This document shows positions 17,272-26,027 of a stretch of 64,000 bases of DNA, piece after piece. The first letter of the stretch is position 1, and the number at the start of each line of letters is the position of its first letter. Source of the DNA: Candidatus Saccharimonadota bacterium (GTDB lineage Bacteria; Patescibacteriota; Saccharimonadia; Saccharimonadales; Saccharimonadaceae); the NCBI GenBank assembly GCA_030523715.1, contig JAUNHY010000005.1, positions 19,071-83,070 on the forward strand, read 5' to 3'. Below the pieces are notes generated by a model. That model searched no databases. It had not been told where the DNA came from and saw nothing but the letters and a program-made list of their open reading frames with translations. A program made the position numbers and the translations under genes.

Positions 17272-17847
17272 GTGTAGTGTCGCGAAGCTTATTAAGCCTG
17301 TTCCACCCAAGATTAGTATTGCCCAGCCCAGTGTTGCTAAGATGCTTTGATTATAAACTAGGAGGAATGGATATGGACCATCTACGACGCGACACAGATT
17401 AAGAATTATTAGGACTATGGCGTAGAGTAGCGTTGCGCCGATTGGCCATAGTATGTCCTTATTTTTTAGATTGTGTTTTTCTAACAGTAGGAATGAAGCA
17501 ATCGCTAAAATTGGACAGATTAGATGATTGTAAAGCATCTGATCAGTGAGTAATAAGATATATAATCCATTTTCTAACATCGGAGAAAGTACGAAGATTA
17601 CGGCTAAAAACGTGACAGCCAGCATCGTAGTTGAGACATATTTTAGAATGTTCAGCCATTTCGGCTGCGGTTTTCCTCGTAGTGCATAAAAGATGTATGC
17701 CGATGATGCCGTTAAAGCCAGCAAATTGCTATCCATCGTGTAATATTCTATGCCGAGGGCGCCTTTTACCTGAAGTCGGACAATAATGCCAATGATTTCA
17801 AAAATAATAATAGCGATGTTTATTGCTAGGATTATTTTATATTTCAT
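17254..17847 (-). CDS. Pr6Pr-like six-TM membrane protein
   Basis: 197 aa with about six hydrophobic segments. The patterns YYTMDSNLLALTAS near residue 35-48, YNHLICPILAIASF in the middle and VVDGPYPFLLVYN near residue 155 match the Pr6Pr membrane family (FAR-17a/AIG1-like). No catalytic function is established for the family. It overlaps the preceding GrpB-like gene by 4 nt, and is third in an operon with two GrpB-family genes. Confidence 0.7.
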   Translation of the reverse strand: MKYKIILAINIAIIIFEIIGIIVRLQVKGALGIEYYTMDSNLLALTASSAYIFYALRGKPQPKWLNILKYVSTTMLAVTFLAVIFVLSPMLENGLYILLLTDQMLYNHLICPILAIASFLLLEKHNLKNKDILWPIGATLLYAIVLIILNLCRVVDGPYPFLLVYNQSILATLGWAILILGGTGLISFATLHLRKEK

Positions 17848-18740
17848 AGGAGTGTAAATATCCCATAGAAAATACTAAACAATGCGCTAATAGCGCCTAG
17901 CCCAACTGTGATCCACTTTAGAGTATCTAGGAATGGTTCGGTTCGTTCGTTTAAGGCGCTTTTTGCCATAATGGAAGTTGCGATTGCAAACAGGATTCCC
18001 GGTAGTATGTTATAGAATAGTACTCCGCCAATACTAACGTAATTAAAACCAATGTAGCCAGACGCCCATATGAAGGTATGGAAGATGCCGAACATAATTA
18101 CGAAGACGGACGCTTTAATAAGTGATGTGCTGACGCCGCGATATATTCTAGAGTTTTCTGGGCTTCTTGGCACTAATTCTACATTTATTTCTTCGTTGCG
18201 ATATTTGACCTTATGTCGGCCCAATGCCTGCTGAATTGATTGACTTTTGGCGTAGAAATATTTGTCTGGAGAGTTGTAGTAATTATGCTTTGCGAAAAAA
18301 TGTACATTTTCGTAGTCATTGCGAGTTTTTGGATTAACTTTTAATTCTTTTGCAAAATGTACCATCCCCTGGTAATAGCCGCTATCTGTAACGGCGATAT
18401 GGAGATAATAATCTGGATTTTCACGCGCGCCTTTACGAACTAGTATTTCGTCGTTATGGCTTTTAGCTCTATGGAAATTACCATCCGGAATCGTCTCTAA
18501 TTTTTTAGCTATGCGTTCGCGATTTTTCTCGTTAGTCACGCTGACAGCTATATCTATAACTGGGTAAGCTGTAATATCGGTTGCCGATGTGGTACCGACA
18601 TGTTCGATGTATATTACGTCATCGCCAATGAGCTTTTTCAGTTCGGCTTTTATCGTTTTAAATTGCTCACGGTATGTTAGATCGCCATCTTTGATGCGGA
18701 TACGTTTGTCCAGATGCTGTTTGCTCGTGTCTTCGTACAT
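17844..18740 (-). CDS. GrpB (UPF0157) domain fused to three membrane segments
   Basis: 298 aa. Residues 1-185 are a GrpB/UPF0157 domain of the nucleotidyltransferase-like superfamily: IEHVGTTSATDITAYPVIDIAVSV corresponds to the family signature, with NEKN...HNDEILVRKG following. Residues about 205-298 form three hydrophobic segments, not a usual part of GrpB proteins. It follows the other GrpB gene with a one-base overlap (TAATG), so this is a tandem duplication in which one copy gained a membrane domain. Substrate unknown. Confidence 0.8.
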   Translation of the reverse strand: MYEDTSKQHLDKRIRIKDGDLTYREQFKTIKAELKKLIGDDVIYIEHVGTTSATDITAYPVIDIAVSVTNEKNRERIAKKLETIPDGNFHRAKSHNDEILVRKGARENPDYYLHIAVTDSGYYQGMVHFAKELKVNPKTRNDYENVHFFAKHNYYNSPDKYFYAKSQSIQQALGRHKVKYRNEEINVELVPRSPENSRIYRGVSTSLIKASVFVIMFGIFHTFIWASGYIGFNYVSIGGVLFYNILPGILFAIATSIMAKSALNERTEPFLDTLKWITVGLGAISALFSIFYGIFTLL

Positions 18741-19243
18741 TACTTTTCCAATATCCCCTTAATGAAATCTGCTTTTGCTGCGGTATATTTCTTGCGCTCA
18801 TCGGCATATTTGACAGCTAAATCTTTCTTGAGATTTTCGTACTGTTTTAGAGTGTCTGGATGATCGCGTAGGTAATTCCGGAATTTTATATAGTTCTTAA
18901 AACGAGGCGCATTTTTATCTAAGACATGGATGAAATGGGTACGATTCTCTTCTGGGCCTTTTCGAACAAGCCATTCATCCTTATCCGAGTCTTCCTTAAT
19001 TGAATATTGCGAGAGTTTTTCGATAATTGGCCTGTATTTTTCAAATTCATCTAAACTATCTAGGCCGACGGCAATATCGATGATTGGTTTTGCGCTTAAC
19101 CCTGGCACAGACGTCGAACCAACATGCTCTATCGGAGTTTCTTTACCGAAAATGTCTTGAAGCTCAATCTTTTCTTGCAAGAAGTCTTCGGCCCACTTTG
19201 GATTATAAGGCTCAAGACTCACTTTACCCACTGCTAAACCCAT
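18740..19243 (-). CDS. GrpB family (UPF0157) protein
   Basis: 167 aa, the usual length for GrpB. It contains the signature IEHVGSTSVPGLSAKPIIDIAVGL and the DEWLVRKGPEENRTHFIHVL motif. The family is nucleotidyltransferase-like and its substrate is poorly known. The ATG at 19243 lies 8 nt after TATAAT with no ribosome-binding site, so the transcript is probably leaderless. First gene of the grpB-grpB-Pr6Pr operon. Confidence 0.88.
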   Translation of the reverse strand: MGLAVGKVSLEPYNPKWAEDFLQEKIELQDIFGKETPIEHVGSTSVPGLSAKPIIDIAVGLDSLDEFEKYRPIIEKLSQYSIKEDSDKDEWLVRKGPEENRTHFIHVLDKNAPRFKNYIKFRNYLRDHPDTLKQYENLKKDLAVKYADERKKYTAAKADFIKGILEK

Positions 19244-19251
19244 ATATGTTT

Positions 19252-19261
19252 ATTATATAAT
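19252..19261. promoter_or_regulatory. shared palindromic -10 of a divergent promoter pair
   Basis: The 10-mer ATTATATAAT is its own reverse complement and so supplies TATAAT on both strands: 19257-19252 for the minus GrpB gene (leaderless) and 19256-19261 for the plus arylsulfotransferase-like gene (short leader with GGAGG). Two polymerases could not bind at once. Confidence 0.65.
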
Positions 19262-19280
19262 GGTTTTAATTGGAGGTTTC

Positions 19281-21245
19281 ATGAAAAAGTATTCTTTGAT
19301 AGATAAATTTTGGCTAGTTTTCTTACCGCTTCTAGTTTTGGCTATAATAATCTGTAGTCTTTCTGGAGTTATAAAGCCGAGGAGTCTTATGACTACAGAG
19401 CTAAGTGTTGCCGCAAAACAAAAACTATTCGAAGAACGAATTTCGGCGGATGGTTATACGTTTGATGACCCTAATATTATTCTTAATCCTTACGGAAACT
19501 CCCCCTTAACTGCCATAATCGCTTTCGAAAGCGAAACTCCGATTCGCCCAACCATTAAGATTATTGGGCACGACGATAAAACGACTATTGATTTCTCATT
19601 TAATATTTCTAGCACTCACTTACTCCCAATTTATGGACTTTATCCTGGTGAAGATAATAAGATTGTTATTTCTTACGATGATATCGAAAAGGAAATCCAT
19701 ATCGTTACCGAAGATTTACCGGAGGATTTTCCGAAAGCTTCTGTTGTTGCATCGCAGCAAGATTTACTAGATAATCAGCTATATTTCTTTACGCCTTCTA
19801 GTAATGGTTATACTTGTGCCTATGATATTAATGGCGAAGTACGTTGGTATCTAACGCAAAAAGCTATTTGGGATATTTCTCGTCTACAAAATGGGCACTT
19901 GTTATTATCGACCGAGCGTCTTCTGAATAATCCTTACTATTTAACGGGTCTTTATGAAATTGATTTGCTCGGAAAGGTTCATGCTGAGTATTCTCTCCCT
20001 GGCGGTTATCATCATGATTATTTTGAGTTGGATAATGGAAACTTATTGATTGCGAGCGACAACTTTGATGGCGTTAATGATACTGTCGAAGATTATATTG
20101 TTGAACTAAATCGTATGACGGGTGTGGTTGAACGAAAATATAATCTAAAGGATATTTTGCCTGTTAATAACACCGGAAATGAGAACTGGTCTAGCGATGA
20201 CTGGTTCCATAACAATGCAATTTGGTATGACAAAGAGTCTAATGAAATTTTACTTTCTGGTAGACATGCGGATGCGATTATCGCCATTGACTATGAATCT
20301 GGAGATTTACGTTGGATTCTCGGCGATTCGACCGGTTGGCCAGAAAACTATCGTCATTATTTCTTGAAACCGATTGGTAATAACTTTGAATGGCAGTGGA
20401 GCCAACATGCTGTTATGAAAACTCCCGAGGGTTATATATTCCTATTTGATAACGGAAATAATAAGTCGAAACTTTCGGATAGCTATGTCGCAGCCAACAA
20501 TAGTTATTCGAGAGGCGTGATGTATAAAATTGACGAATACGAAATGACTGTCGAGCAGATCTGGCAGTATGGCAAAGAGCGTGGAGCAAACTTTTACTCA
20601 CCATATATTTCAGACGTCGATTACATTGAAGGCGGTCATTATATTATTCATTCCGGTGGTATTGTACGAAAAGATGGCGTAGCGTTAAATCAGCCCGCAG
20701 GTAGAACTGACGCTAACGAGCTATTATCTGATACCGCTGAAATTATCAATAACGTTGTCGTCTTCGAATTGACGCTACCGACAAATACTTATCGCGTCGA
20801 GAAGATGTCTGCATATACTTCTGCAGATTATAATGGTGTCTCGCTTGGCGATGCGATGCGTGTTGGCTCGTTAGGCAAAACGGAGATTGCAGAGACAAAG
20901 TATGGCCTAGTTCGTAGTGTCGATATTGATGATAAATATAATTCGCATAGTATTAATCTAACAAAGCAAGAGGATCGCCTGGTGTTTTCGGGCACATTTA
21001 AACGCGGTAGCAATGTGCGACTCGTGCTTGTAAAAGGCCTCGAGCAAAAATACTATAAGTTGCGCGTGACAGATAAGGCTCATGCCGCACTTTGTGTTGC
21101 CGTTTTTGACGAGGGTGAGAATGAAGATCAAGAAGAGCTAACTATTACTCGTTTCATAAATGGCGAGGGGCTAAGTGGTAAATACGATGTCTACTTAGAG
21201 ATTTATGATACGATTTATGACCTAAGGCAACAGGCTTCGTTCTAA
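19281..21245 (+). CDS. arylsulfotransferase (AssT)-like secreted or anchored protein
   Basis: 654 aa. An N-terminal hydrophobic segment (about 10-31) anchors or exports it; a beta-rich domain and a beta-propeller follow. Histidines expected for the AssT family are visible: HHD at 244-246, DWFHNNA (His310), SGRHAD (His329) and WSQHAV (His376, at the position of the transiently sulfated histidine). AssT enzymes move sulfate between phenols without PAPS. The ATG at 19281 follows GGAGG. The 3' end overlaps the convergent ABC-F gene by 4 nt. Activity is inferred from the motif only. Confidence 0.82.
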   Translation: MKKYSLIDKFWLVFLPLLVLAIIICSLSGVIKPRSLMTTELSVAAKQKLFEERISADGYTFDDPNIILNPYGNSPLTAIIAFESETPIRPTIKIIGHDDKTTIDFSFNISSTHLLPIYGLYPGEDNKIVISYDDIEKEIHIVTEDLPEDFPKASVVASQQDLLDNQLYFFTPSSNGYTCAYDINGEVRWYLTQKAIWDISRLQNGHLLLSTERLLNNPYYLTGLYEIDLLGKVHAEYSLPGGYHHDYFELDNGNLLIASDNFDGVNDTVEDYIVELNRMTGVVERKYNLKDILPVNNTGNENWSSDDWFHNNAIWYDKESNEILLSGRHADAIIAIDYESGDLRWILGDSTGWPENYRHYFLKPIGNNFEWQWSQHAVMKTPEGYIFLFDNGNNKSKLSDSYVAANNSYSRGVMYKIDEYEMTVEQIWQYGKERGANFYSPYISDVDYIEGGHYIIHSGGIVRKDGVALNQPAGRTDANELLSDTAEIINNVVVFELTLPTNTYRVEKMSAYTSADYNGVSLGDAMRVGSLGKTEIAETKYGLVRSVDIDDKYNSHSINLTKQEDRLVFSGTFKRGSNVRLVLVKGLEQKYYKLRVTDKAHAALCVAVFDEGENEDQEELTITRFINGEGLSGKYDVYLEIYDTIYDLRQQASF

Positions 21246-22885
21246 ACTAGATCGGAATTTAGGTAATAGTAATATTCAAGTAATTCGTGCGAGTAGTTTT
21301 TGATTATACCGAGTGCTGGCTGGTCTGGTTCATGGCTCGGCAGGATGAGCATGCGCGTGATTCCTACTTGCTCGACGAAACTTGGATTGTGGCTAACCAT
21401 GATGATTGTGCCTTCATAGTCTCTAAAGTTTTCACCGATAATCTTCTGTGTTTCTGGGTCGAAATGGTTGGTCGGCTCATCCAAAATTATTACATTTGTG
21501 CGTTTGGTTAATATTTTGCATAATGCTACGCGGGCTTTTTCTCCCGGACTCAATACGGACACTTTCTTATTTACGTCGTCGCCCTGGAACAAGAAGTTGC
21601 TTAAGATGCTGCGCATTTCTGAATCAGAATAGTCATAAGATTTGACGTTATCGAGTATCGTTTCGCGCTCATCGAGAACTTCAAGTTCCTGAGCATAGTA
21701 TGCAATGGTCGTGTTTTGGCTCGGTATAATTGTGCCCTCGTCTGGTGTTAATTCCCCTACGATAAGTTTTAGGAGCGTGGATTTACCGATGCCGTTTTCT
21801 CCGACAATTAAGAATTTTTCGCCACGCGTTAGGCTAAAAGATAACTTCTCGTATAGTGGTGCTTTTCCTGGGTAATGAAAAGTGAGATTCTGGACTTCTA
21901 GCGGTATTTTCCCGGATTGCCTATTCGGAAGAATTCGCATTTCGACTTTTTTGTAATCTTGTTCGCGAACTTCTAGTTCAGCCAATTTCCGATCTAGCAT
22001 TTTTTCGCGTACGTGACCTTGTTTAATGAGCGCCGTGTTGCTGCGCTTAGCGTTGCGGGCGCGCTCGACGAACTCTTGTATGCGTTTTATTTCGCGTTCT
22101 TGTTGCGTGATACGCTTATCTTGTTCTGCCTTTTCTTCGGCGTATTGGCGACGGAAGTATGTGTAATTTCCGCGATATACGGACATTTTGTGGGTGGTTT
22201 TGTTTAAGAAGAGTGTTTTATTTGTAACCGTATCGAGAAATTCTGTATCGTGACTAATTACTAGCACCATCCCGCGATAATTGCGGAGGTAATTTGCGAC
22301 AAAAGCCTTAGTAGTAACGTCGAGATGGTTTGTTGGTTCATCTAATAATAGTAGCCCGGCATTCTCGAATAGGACGCGCGCAAAAGCGACTTTGGATTTT
22401 TGACCGCCCGAGAGTTGCTTCATTGGCGCATCCATAAGCTCTTGGAGCCCCATTTTTTCAATAATTTTTAATAATTCATAGTCAAAGTTGGCGATATCGT
22501 ACGAATCGATGAGGTCTTGAAGATTTACGATGCGCTCCATGATGGCTTGGCTGTCTGGGTACTTGGCGAGTTTTTCATACTCGGCGTTCAGTTGTTCTTG
22601 AAGCATATCGACTGGGCGTGCGGCGGCTATGTATTGCCATACGGTAATATCGTCGTGTTTGGAGTCGATCTTAATTTCTTGCGGTAGGTAACCAAGTCGC
22701 AAGCCCGGAAGCTCTAGCTCGCCATCGTCTAGCTTCTGTTCACCTAATATTACTTTAAATAGAGTAGATTTCCCTGCCCCATTTACGCCCACAACCCCTA
22801 CTTTATCCGTAGCATCAAAATGAAAGCTACAATCGTCGTAGATTTTTTCGGCACCAAAAGATAGCTGTAGGTGTTGTGCTTTCAT
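21242..22885 (-). CDS. ABC-F family ATPase
   Basis: 547 aa, two ABC domains with no membrane part. Walker A motifs GVNGAGKST and GENGIGKST, signatures LSGGQKSKVAFAR and LSPGEKARVALCK, and DEPTNHLD / DEPTNHFD Walker B, with a long charged linker between them. ABC-F proteins act on the ribosome in translation rescue or antibiotic protection; the subtype cannot be set here. The start at 22885 (MKAQHLQLSFG) lies 7 nt after TATAAT: leaderless. The frame is open 240 nt further upstream, but that stretch covers the divergent promoter and lacks the family sequence. Confidence 0.92.
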   Translation of the reverse strand: MKAQHLQLSFGAEKIYDDCSFHFDATDKVGVVGVNGAGKSTLFKVILGEQKLDDGELELPGLRLGYLPQEIKIDSKHDDITVWQYIAAARPVDMLQEQLNAEYEKLAKYPDSQAIMERIVNLQDLIDSYDIANFDYELLKIIEKMGLQELMDAPMKQLSGGQKSKVAFARVLFENAGLLLLDEPTNHLDVTTKAFVANYLRNYRGMVLVISHDTEFLDTVTNKTLFLNKTTHKMSVYRGNYTYFRRQYAEEKAEQDKRITQQEREIKRIQEFVERARNAKRSNTALIKQGHVREKMLDRKLAELEVREQDYKKVEMRILPNRQSGKIPLEVQNLTFHYPGKAPLYEKLSFSLTRGEKFLIVGENGIGKSTLLKLIVGELTPDEGTIIPSQNTTIAYYAQELEVLDERETILDNVKSYDYSDSEMRSILSNFLFQGDDVNKKVSVLSPGEKARVALCKILTKRTNVIILDEPTNHFDPETQKIIGENFRDYEGTIIMVSHNPSFVEQVGITRMLILPSHEPDQPALGIIKNYSHELLEYYYYLNSDLV

Positions 22886-22924
22886 GGCGTATATTATATC
22901 GCAAAAGTTGTATAATATAATCAA
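22886..22924. promoter_or_regulatory. divergent leaderless promoter pair
   Basis: Minus TATAAT at 22898-22893, 7 nt before the ABC-F ATG (22885); plus TATAAT at 22911-22916, 8 nt before the CotH-like ATG (22925). The whole intergenic space is 39 nt and neither gene has a ribosome-binding site. Confidence 0.75.
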
Positions 22925-24502
22925 ATGAAGCGTAACGCAACCATATTGGCAATAGCTTTGGCTTTGGTGCTGATTTTGGTAGCGATTTTTCTCCCTCGTT
23001 CTAGAGAATTTTCTTTTTCGGATACTCAGATAACACAAGAAGAATGGGATAAGATTATTTCTACCCATATTTATAATAAATATCTGAACCTTGATGGTGT
23101 TACTTTTAATGGCTATGAACTCCAACTAGATTCGGATAATGACCGGTATTTTTACTCTATTATTGAAGGTGATGACGATGCCTATGCGCCGTTGGTCTAT
23201 TTCCCGAAGAATAGCCTCGTGAAGATTGCGACGCTAGACCCGAACATCAGTTATAATCGCACCGCAAAAAATGAGACTACGCGGATGCTTATTTATACGA
23301 GCGTTGATTATCGTGAGGTTGAGCTCGTAACTACGACTTTGCCGTTGTTGAATATCGACACGAAAGGCCACCGCAACCTAAGCGAAGAATATAGTGATGC
23401 TCATATTAAAATATTTGATAACCGTCAATTTGCTCATTCGCGGAATATTGAGTCTGATACAAAAATACATATTCGTGGCTCGACATCTCTCTGGCAAGAA
23501 AAGAAAAGTTACAGACTGAATTTGACTTTGCCGAATGGCGCTAATAACCATATTGGTTTGCTCGGAATGCGCAAAGATGATGATTGGGTCTTAAACAATC
23601 TATATGGCGATCATGAAAAAGTGCGCAATATTCTTTCGGCGCAATTGTGGAATGATTGTTGTAGTTATCATAATGAGGCCGAGGCACAGAATAGCTTCGA
23701 ATATCGATTCGTAGAAGCATTTATTGATAACTCATATGCCGGATTATATCTATTGGGCTACAAGCCAGATAAAAAGACCGAAAATCTTCGCGGCGACGAA
23801 CTTCTTTTTAAAGGTAAAGATTGGAGCAATGCGGAGGTTTTGGCTAACGACGATAATTTTTCGCGTTACTATGAGTTAGAAAAAGGAGACATAGACGAAA
23901 CACTAGCTAAAGAAGAGCTAATGAAATATATCAATGCGATTGCCTATGGTTCAGCTGAGGATATTTATCATATGTTTGATGTAGATAACGCTATCGACAT
24001 TGAGCTGCATGGTATGCTTACTCAGAATGTCGATTATGCCAAAGATAATAAAACTAAGAATCTTTATCTAACTATCAAGCATAGTCCTAGTCGGAGCTAT
24101 TTATTATATACGCCATGGGACTTCGATTTGAGCTTAGGTAACTCCTGGAAAAATCATACGGCTAATATGTCTAGTACTGATTCTTATGGGTCTCCTATTG
24201 ATACTATAATTGTAACTGAACAGATGCCGACGGGCGCGTTGCGAAGGCTCGGCGATAGCAATATAGAGCAAAAAATTAAAGCTCGTTATGCTGAATTGAG
24301 GGGCGGAGCATGGAATGATGAGCATATCTTCGGTCTTGTCGATAGTTATGAGCGCAAGATATTCGAATCAGGCGCATACTTTCGAGAGGAAACACGCTGG
24401 CCGAATGGTAATTATCTAGAAGGAGCTTTTGACCTGAGTGCCTTCAAAAATTATCTCCGTGAAAGAATTGATTTCGTCGATTCCTATTACGGATATCGCT
24501 AA
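22925..24502 (+). CDS. CotH-like (atypical kinase fold) anchored protein
   Basis: 525 aa with an N-terminal signal anchor (about 6-24). The middle and C-terminal regions show the CotH family pattern: KIHIRGSTSLWQEKKSYRLNL with the conserved lysine-serine-tyrosine, WVLNNLYGDHEKVRN, a YINAIAYGSAEDIY helix and TPWDFDLSLGNSW near the active-site DFD. CotH proteins are protein kinase-like; in spore formers one phosphorylates coat proteins, but many bacterial homologues are uncharacterised surface proteins. Probably leaderless. It ends directly against the convergent gene at 24503. Confidence 0.85.
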   Translation: MKRNATILAIALALVLILVAIFLPRSREFSFSDTQITQEEWDKIISTHIYNKYLNLDGVTFNGYELQLDSDNDRYFYSIIEGDDDAYAPLVYFPKNSLVKIATLDPNISYNRTAKNETTRMLIYTSVDYREVELVTTTLPLLNIDTKGHRNLSEEYSDAHIKIFDNRQFAHSRNIESDTKIHIRGSTSLWQEKKSYRLNLTLPNGANNHIGLLGMRKDDDWVLNNLYGDHEKVRNILSAQLWNDCCSYHNEAEAQNSFEYRFVEAFIDNSYAGLYLLGYKPDKKTENLRGDELLFKGKDWSNAEVLANDDNFSRYYELEKGDIDETLAKEELMKYINAIAYGSAEDIYHMFDVDNAIDIELHGMLTQNVDYAKDNKTKNLYLTIKHSPSRSYLLYTPWDFDLSLGNSWKNHTANMSSTDSYGSPIDTIIVTEQMPTGALRRLGDSNIEQKIKARYAELRGGAWNDEHIFGLVDSYERKIFESGAYFREETRWPNGNYLEGAFDLSAFKNYLRERIDFVDSYYGYR

Positions 24503-24787
24503 TTATTTTTTCTTTGATTCATGTTCGCAAAACTTGCGAATTTCTGAGTAGAAATAGATGTTTGCTAATACGAAAGTTGCGCCAAATGCGACGAATAGTG
24601 TACTGGCACGTCCCATAATAATCGAACAATCTTGCGCGATGCCAACTATTGTCGTTACGAGAGCGATCATTAATAGGAAAAATGGAATAATGTATGCCAG
24701 GAAAAATATCGTTTTCCCATAAAGTGTCTTATTGAACTTTTGAAATGTTTTGCGCATTCCTTTTATATCTAAATCATAAACGCTCAT
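24503..24787 (-). CDS. hypothetical two-TM membrane protein
   Basis: 94 aa with two hydrophobic segments (about 24-46 and 60-80) and a charged C-terminus. Not recognised. The ATG at 24787 lies 6 nt after an extended -10 TGCTATTAT without a ribosome-binding site, so probably leaderless, divergent from the pilin/C39 gene. Confidence 0.75.
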   Translation of the reverse strand: MSVYDLDIKGMRKTFQKFNKTLYGKTIFFLAYIIPFFLLMIALVTTIVGIAQDCSIIMGRASTLFVAFGATFVLANIYFYSEIRKFCEHESKKK

Positions 24788-24824
24788 ATTTATATAATAG
24801 CAAATTATTTGCTACAATAATGAC
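24788..24824. promoter_or_regulatory. divergent leaderless promoters on a 17-nt palindrome
   Basis: TAGCAAATTATTTGCTA (24798-24814) is a perfect inverted repeat around a 3-nt centre. Each arm supplies the TGCTA of an extended -10: TGCTATTAT for the minus gene (ATG 24787) and TGCTACAAT for the plus gene (ATG 24825). In both, 6 nt separate the -10 from the ATG. The palindrome could also be an operator. Confidence 0.7.
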
Positions 24825-26027
24825 ATGAGTAAGCACGAGCGTTACATGAGAAAGAAATCTTTTACTAAAATACTGATAGCAGCGACTACTATCTTTTGCG
24901 CTGCCTTTACTATTATTTCTGTACCGTCTCCTGTTAGTGCGGCCACCGAAATGTGCCAATGCACGAATACCTATTCAGATGGCACGACGAAGGTCGAAGA
25001 AGGATCCCCGGCATTGATGTTTGCCGATAGCAATGGCTGCTACTGTGGCGGGACGATTAATATAATTAAGACCGCTCTAAATATATTTATGGCCGGGATC
25101 GCAGTATTAGGCACTATCGGCATTATTTGGTCTGGTTTTATGTATATGAGTGCTCGCGATAACGAGGCGCAGACTGCACAAGCCAAAAACCGTATGATCC
25201 AAATTTTTATTGGTATCGCCGCTTTCGGATTATTCGATGTTGCGGCGAACCTGCTTCTCCCTGGTGGCATGGCGAGCGCTACTCCTACTGTGGTTAGCTC
25301 TACTTCCAAGAAGGTCGCTCGTACGGATATGGAGATTGAAAGACCGGCCAGCAGTGCTCCAACCTCTACGCCATCCTCATCGTCTACTTCTTCATCGTCG
25401 CCATCTTCTTCCTCAACTTCCTCTTCATCTCCTTCCTCTTCTTCGCAATCTTCAAGCTCTACTCCGCCTGGTGGGAATAATTGTTCCGATTACGGTGTCG
25501 GTAGTGGCGGTTCTTTCCAGACGCAATATAGTGATGAAACACAGTGGAAAGGTGGTAACTGTCCAAACTGTCAAATTCGAAAATCTGGTTGTCCGATGGT
25601 AGCAGCACTTAATGCGATTATTAAGGTCACTGGATGCAAACTCACTAAGAAAATGTTCGCGCAGCACATGAAAGAATATACTAATGGTTTCACTAATCGT
25701 AAGGGGCTGTTCTTGAATGATAGTGATTGGAGCAACACTGGTGGCCCAATAGTTGAACATTATTTAAGTACTTATAAAGTTCATTATAAAACCATCAGTA
25801 AAGGACAAGTGAAATCAGCACTCCAGGCCGGTCATGCAGTTGTCGCGCGTGGGAAAGGTACCGATGGTTCAAATCATGTATTTTCTGATGGTGGACATTA
25901 TGTAGCATTTACTAGTATTAGTGGTAATACTGTCAAAGTCCAGAATCCTGCGCGAAGTGCCTATGGTAGCGTTTCTTATGAAACCGCGGTTAAATATGCT
26001 ACTAATTTTTGGGAGGTATGGAAATAA
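24825..26027 (+). CDS. pilin-like (VirB2/TrbC) domain fused to a C39-type peptidase domain
   Basis: 400 aa. Residues 12-39 are a signal peptide. Residues 75-150 hold two membrane segments around the polar loop SARDNEAQTAQAKNRM, the layout of VirB2/TrbC-type T4SS pilins in CPR genomes. Residues 174-215 are a Ser/Thr/Pro linker. Residues 219-400 resemble a Peptidase_C39_2 domain: GCPMVAALNA with Cys256, GGHYVAF with His358 and NPA with Asn374 as a Cys-His-Asn triad. Extra cysteines (44, 46, 72, 74, 220, 246, 249) suggest disulfides. The leaderless ATG is at 24825. Next gene overlaps by one base. The fusion is inferred from one continuous frame. Confidence 0.78.
   Translation: MSKHERYMRKKSFTKILIAATTIFCAAFTIISVPSPVSAATEMCQCTNTYSDGTTKVEEGSPALMFADSNGCYCGGTINIIKTALNIFMAGIAVLGTIGIIWSGFMYMSARDNEAQTAQAKNRMIQIFIGIAAFGLFDVAANLLLPGGMASATPTVVSSTSKKVARTDMEIERPASSAPTSTPSSSSTSSSSPSSSSTSSSSPSSSSQSSSSTPPGGNNCSDYGVGSGGSFQTQYSDETQWKGGNCPNCQIRKSGCPMVAALNAIIKVTGCKLTKKMFAQHMKEYTNGFTNRKGLFLNDSDWSNTGGPIVEHYLSTYKVHYKTISKGQVKSALQAGHAVVARGKGTDGSNHVFSDGGHYVAFTSISGNTVKVQNPARSAYGSVSYETAVKYATNFWEVWK

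Noticed and set aside
22886..23125. An 80-residue N-terminal extension of the ABC-F protein
   Set aside because: It crosses the divergent promoter and the start of the CotH-like gene, has no ABC-F sequence, and the start at 22885 has a matching leaderless -10.
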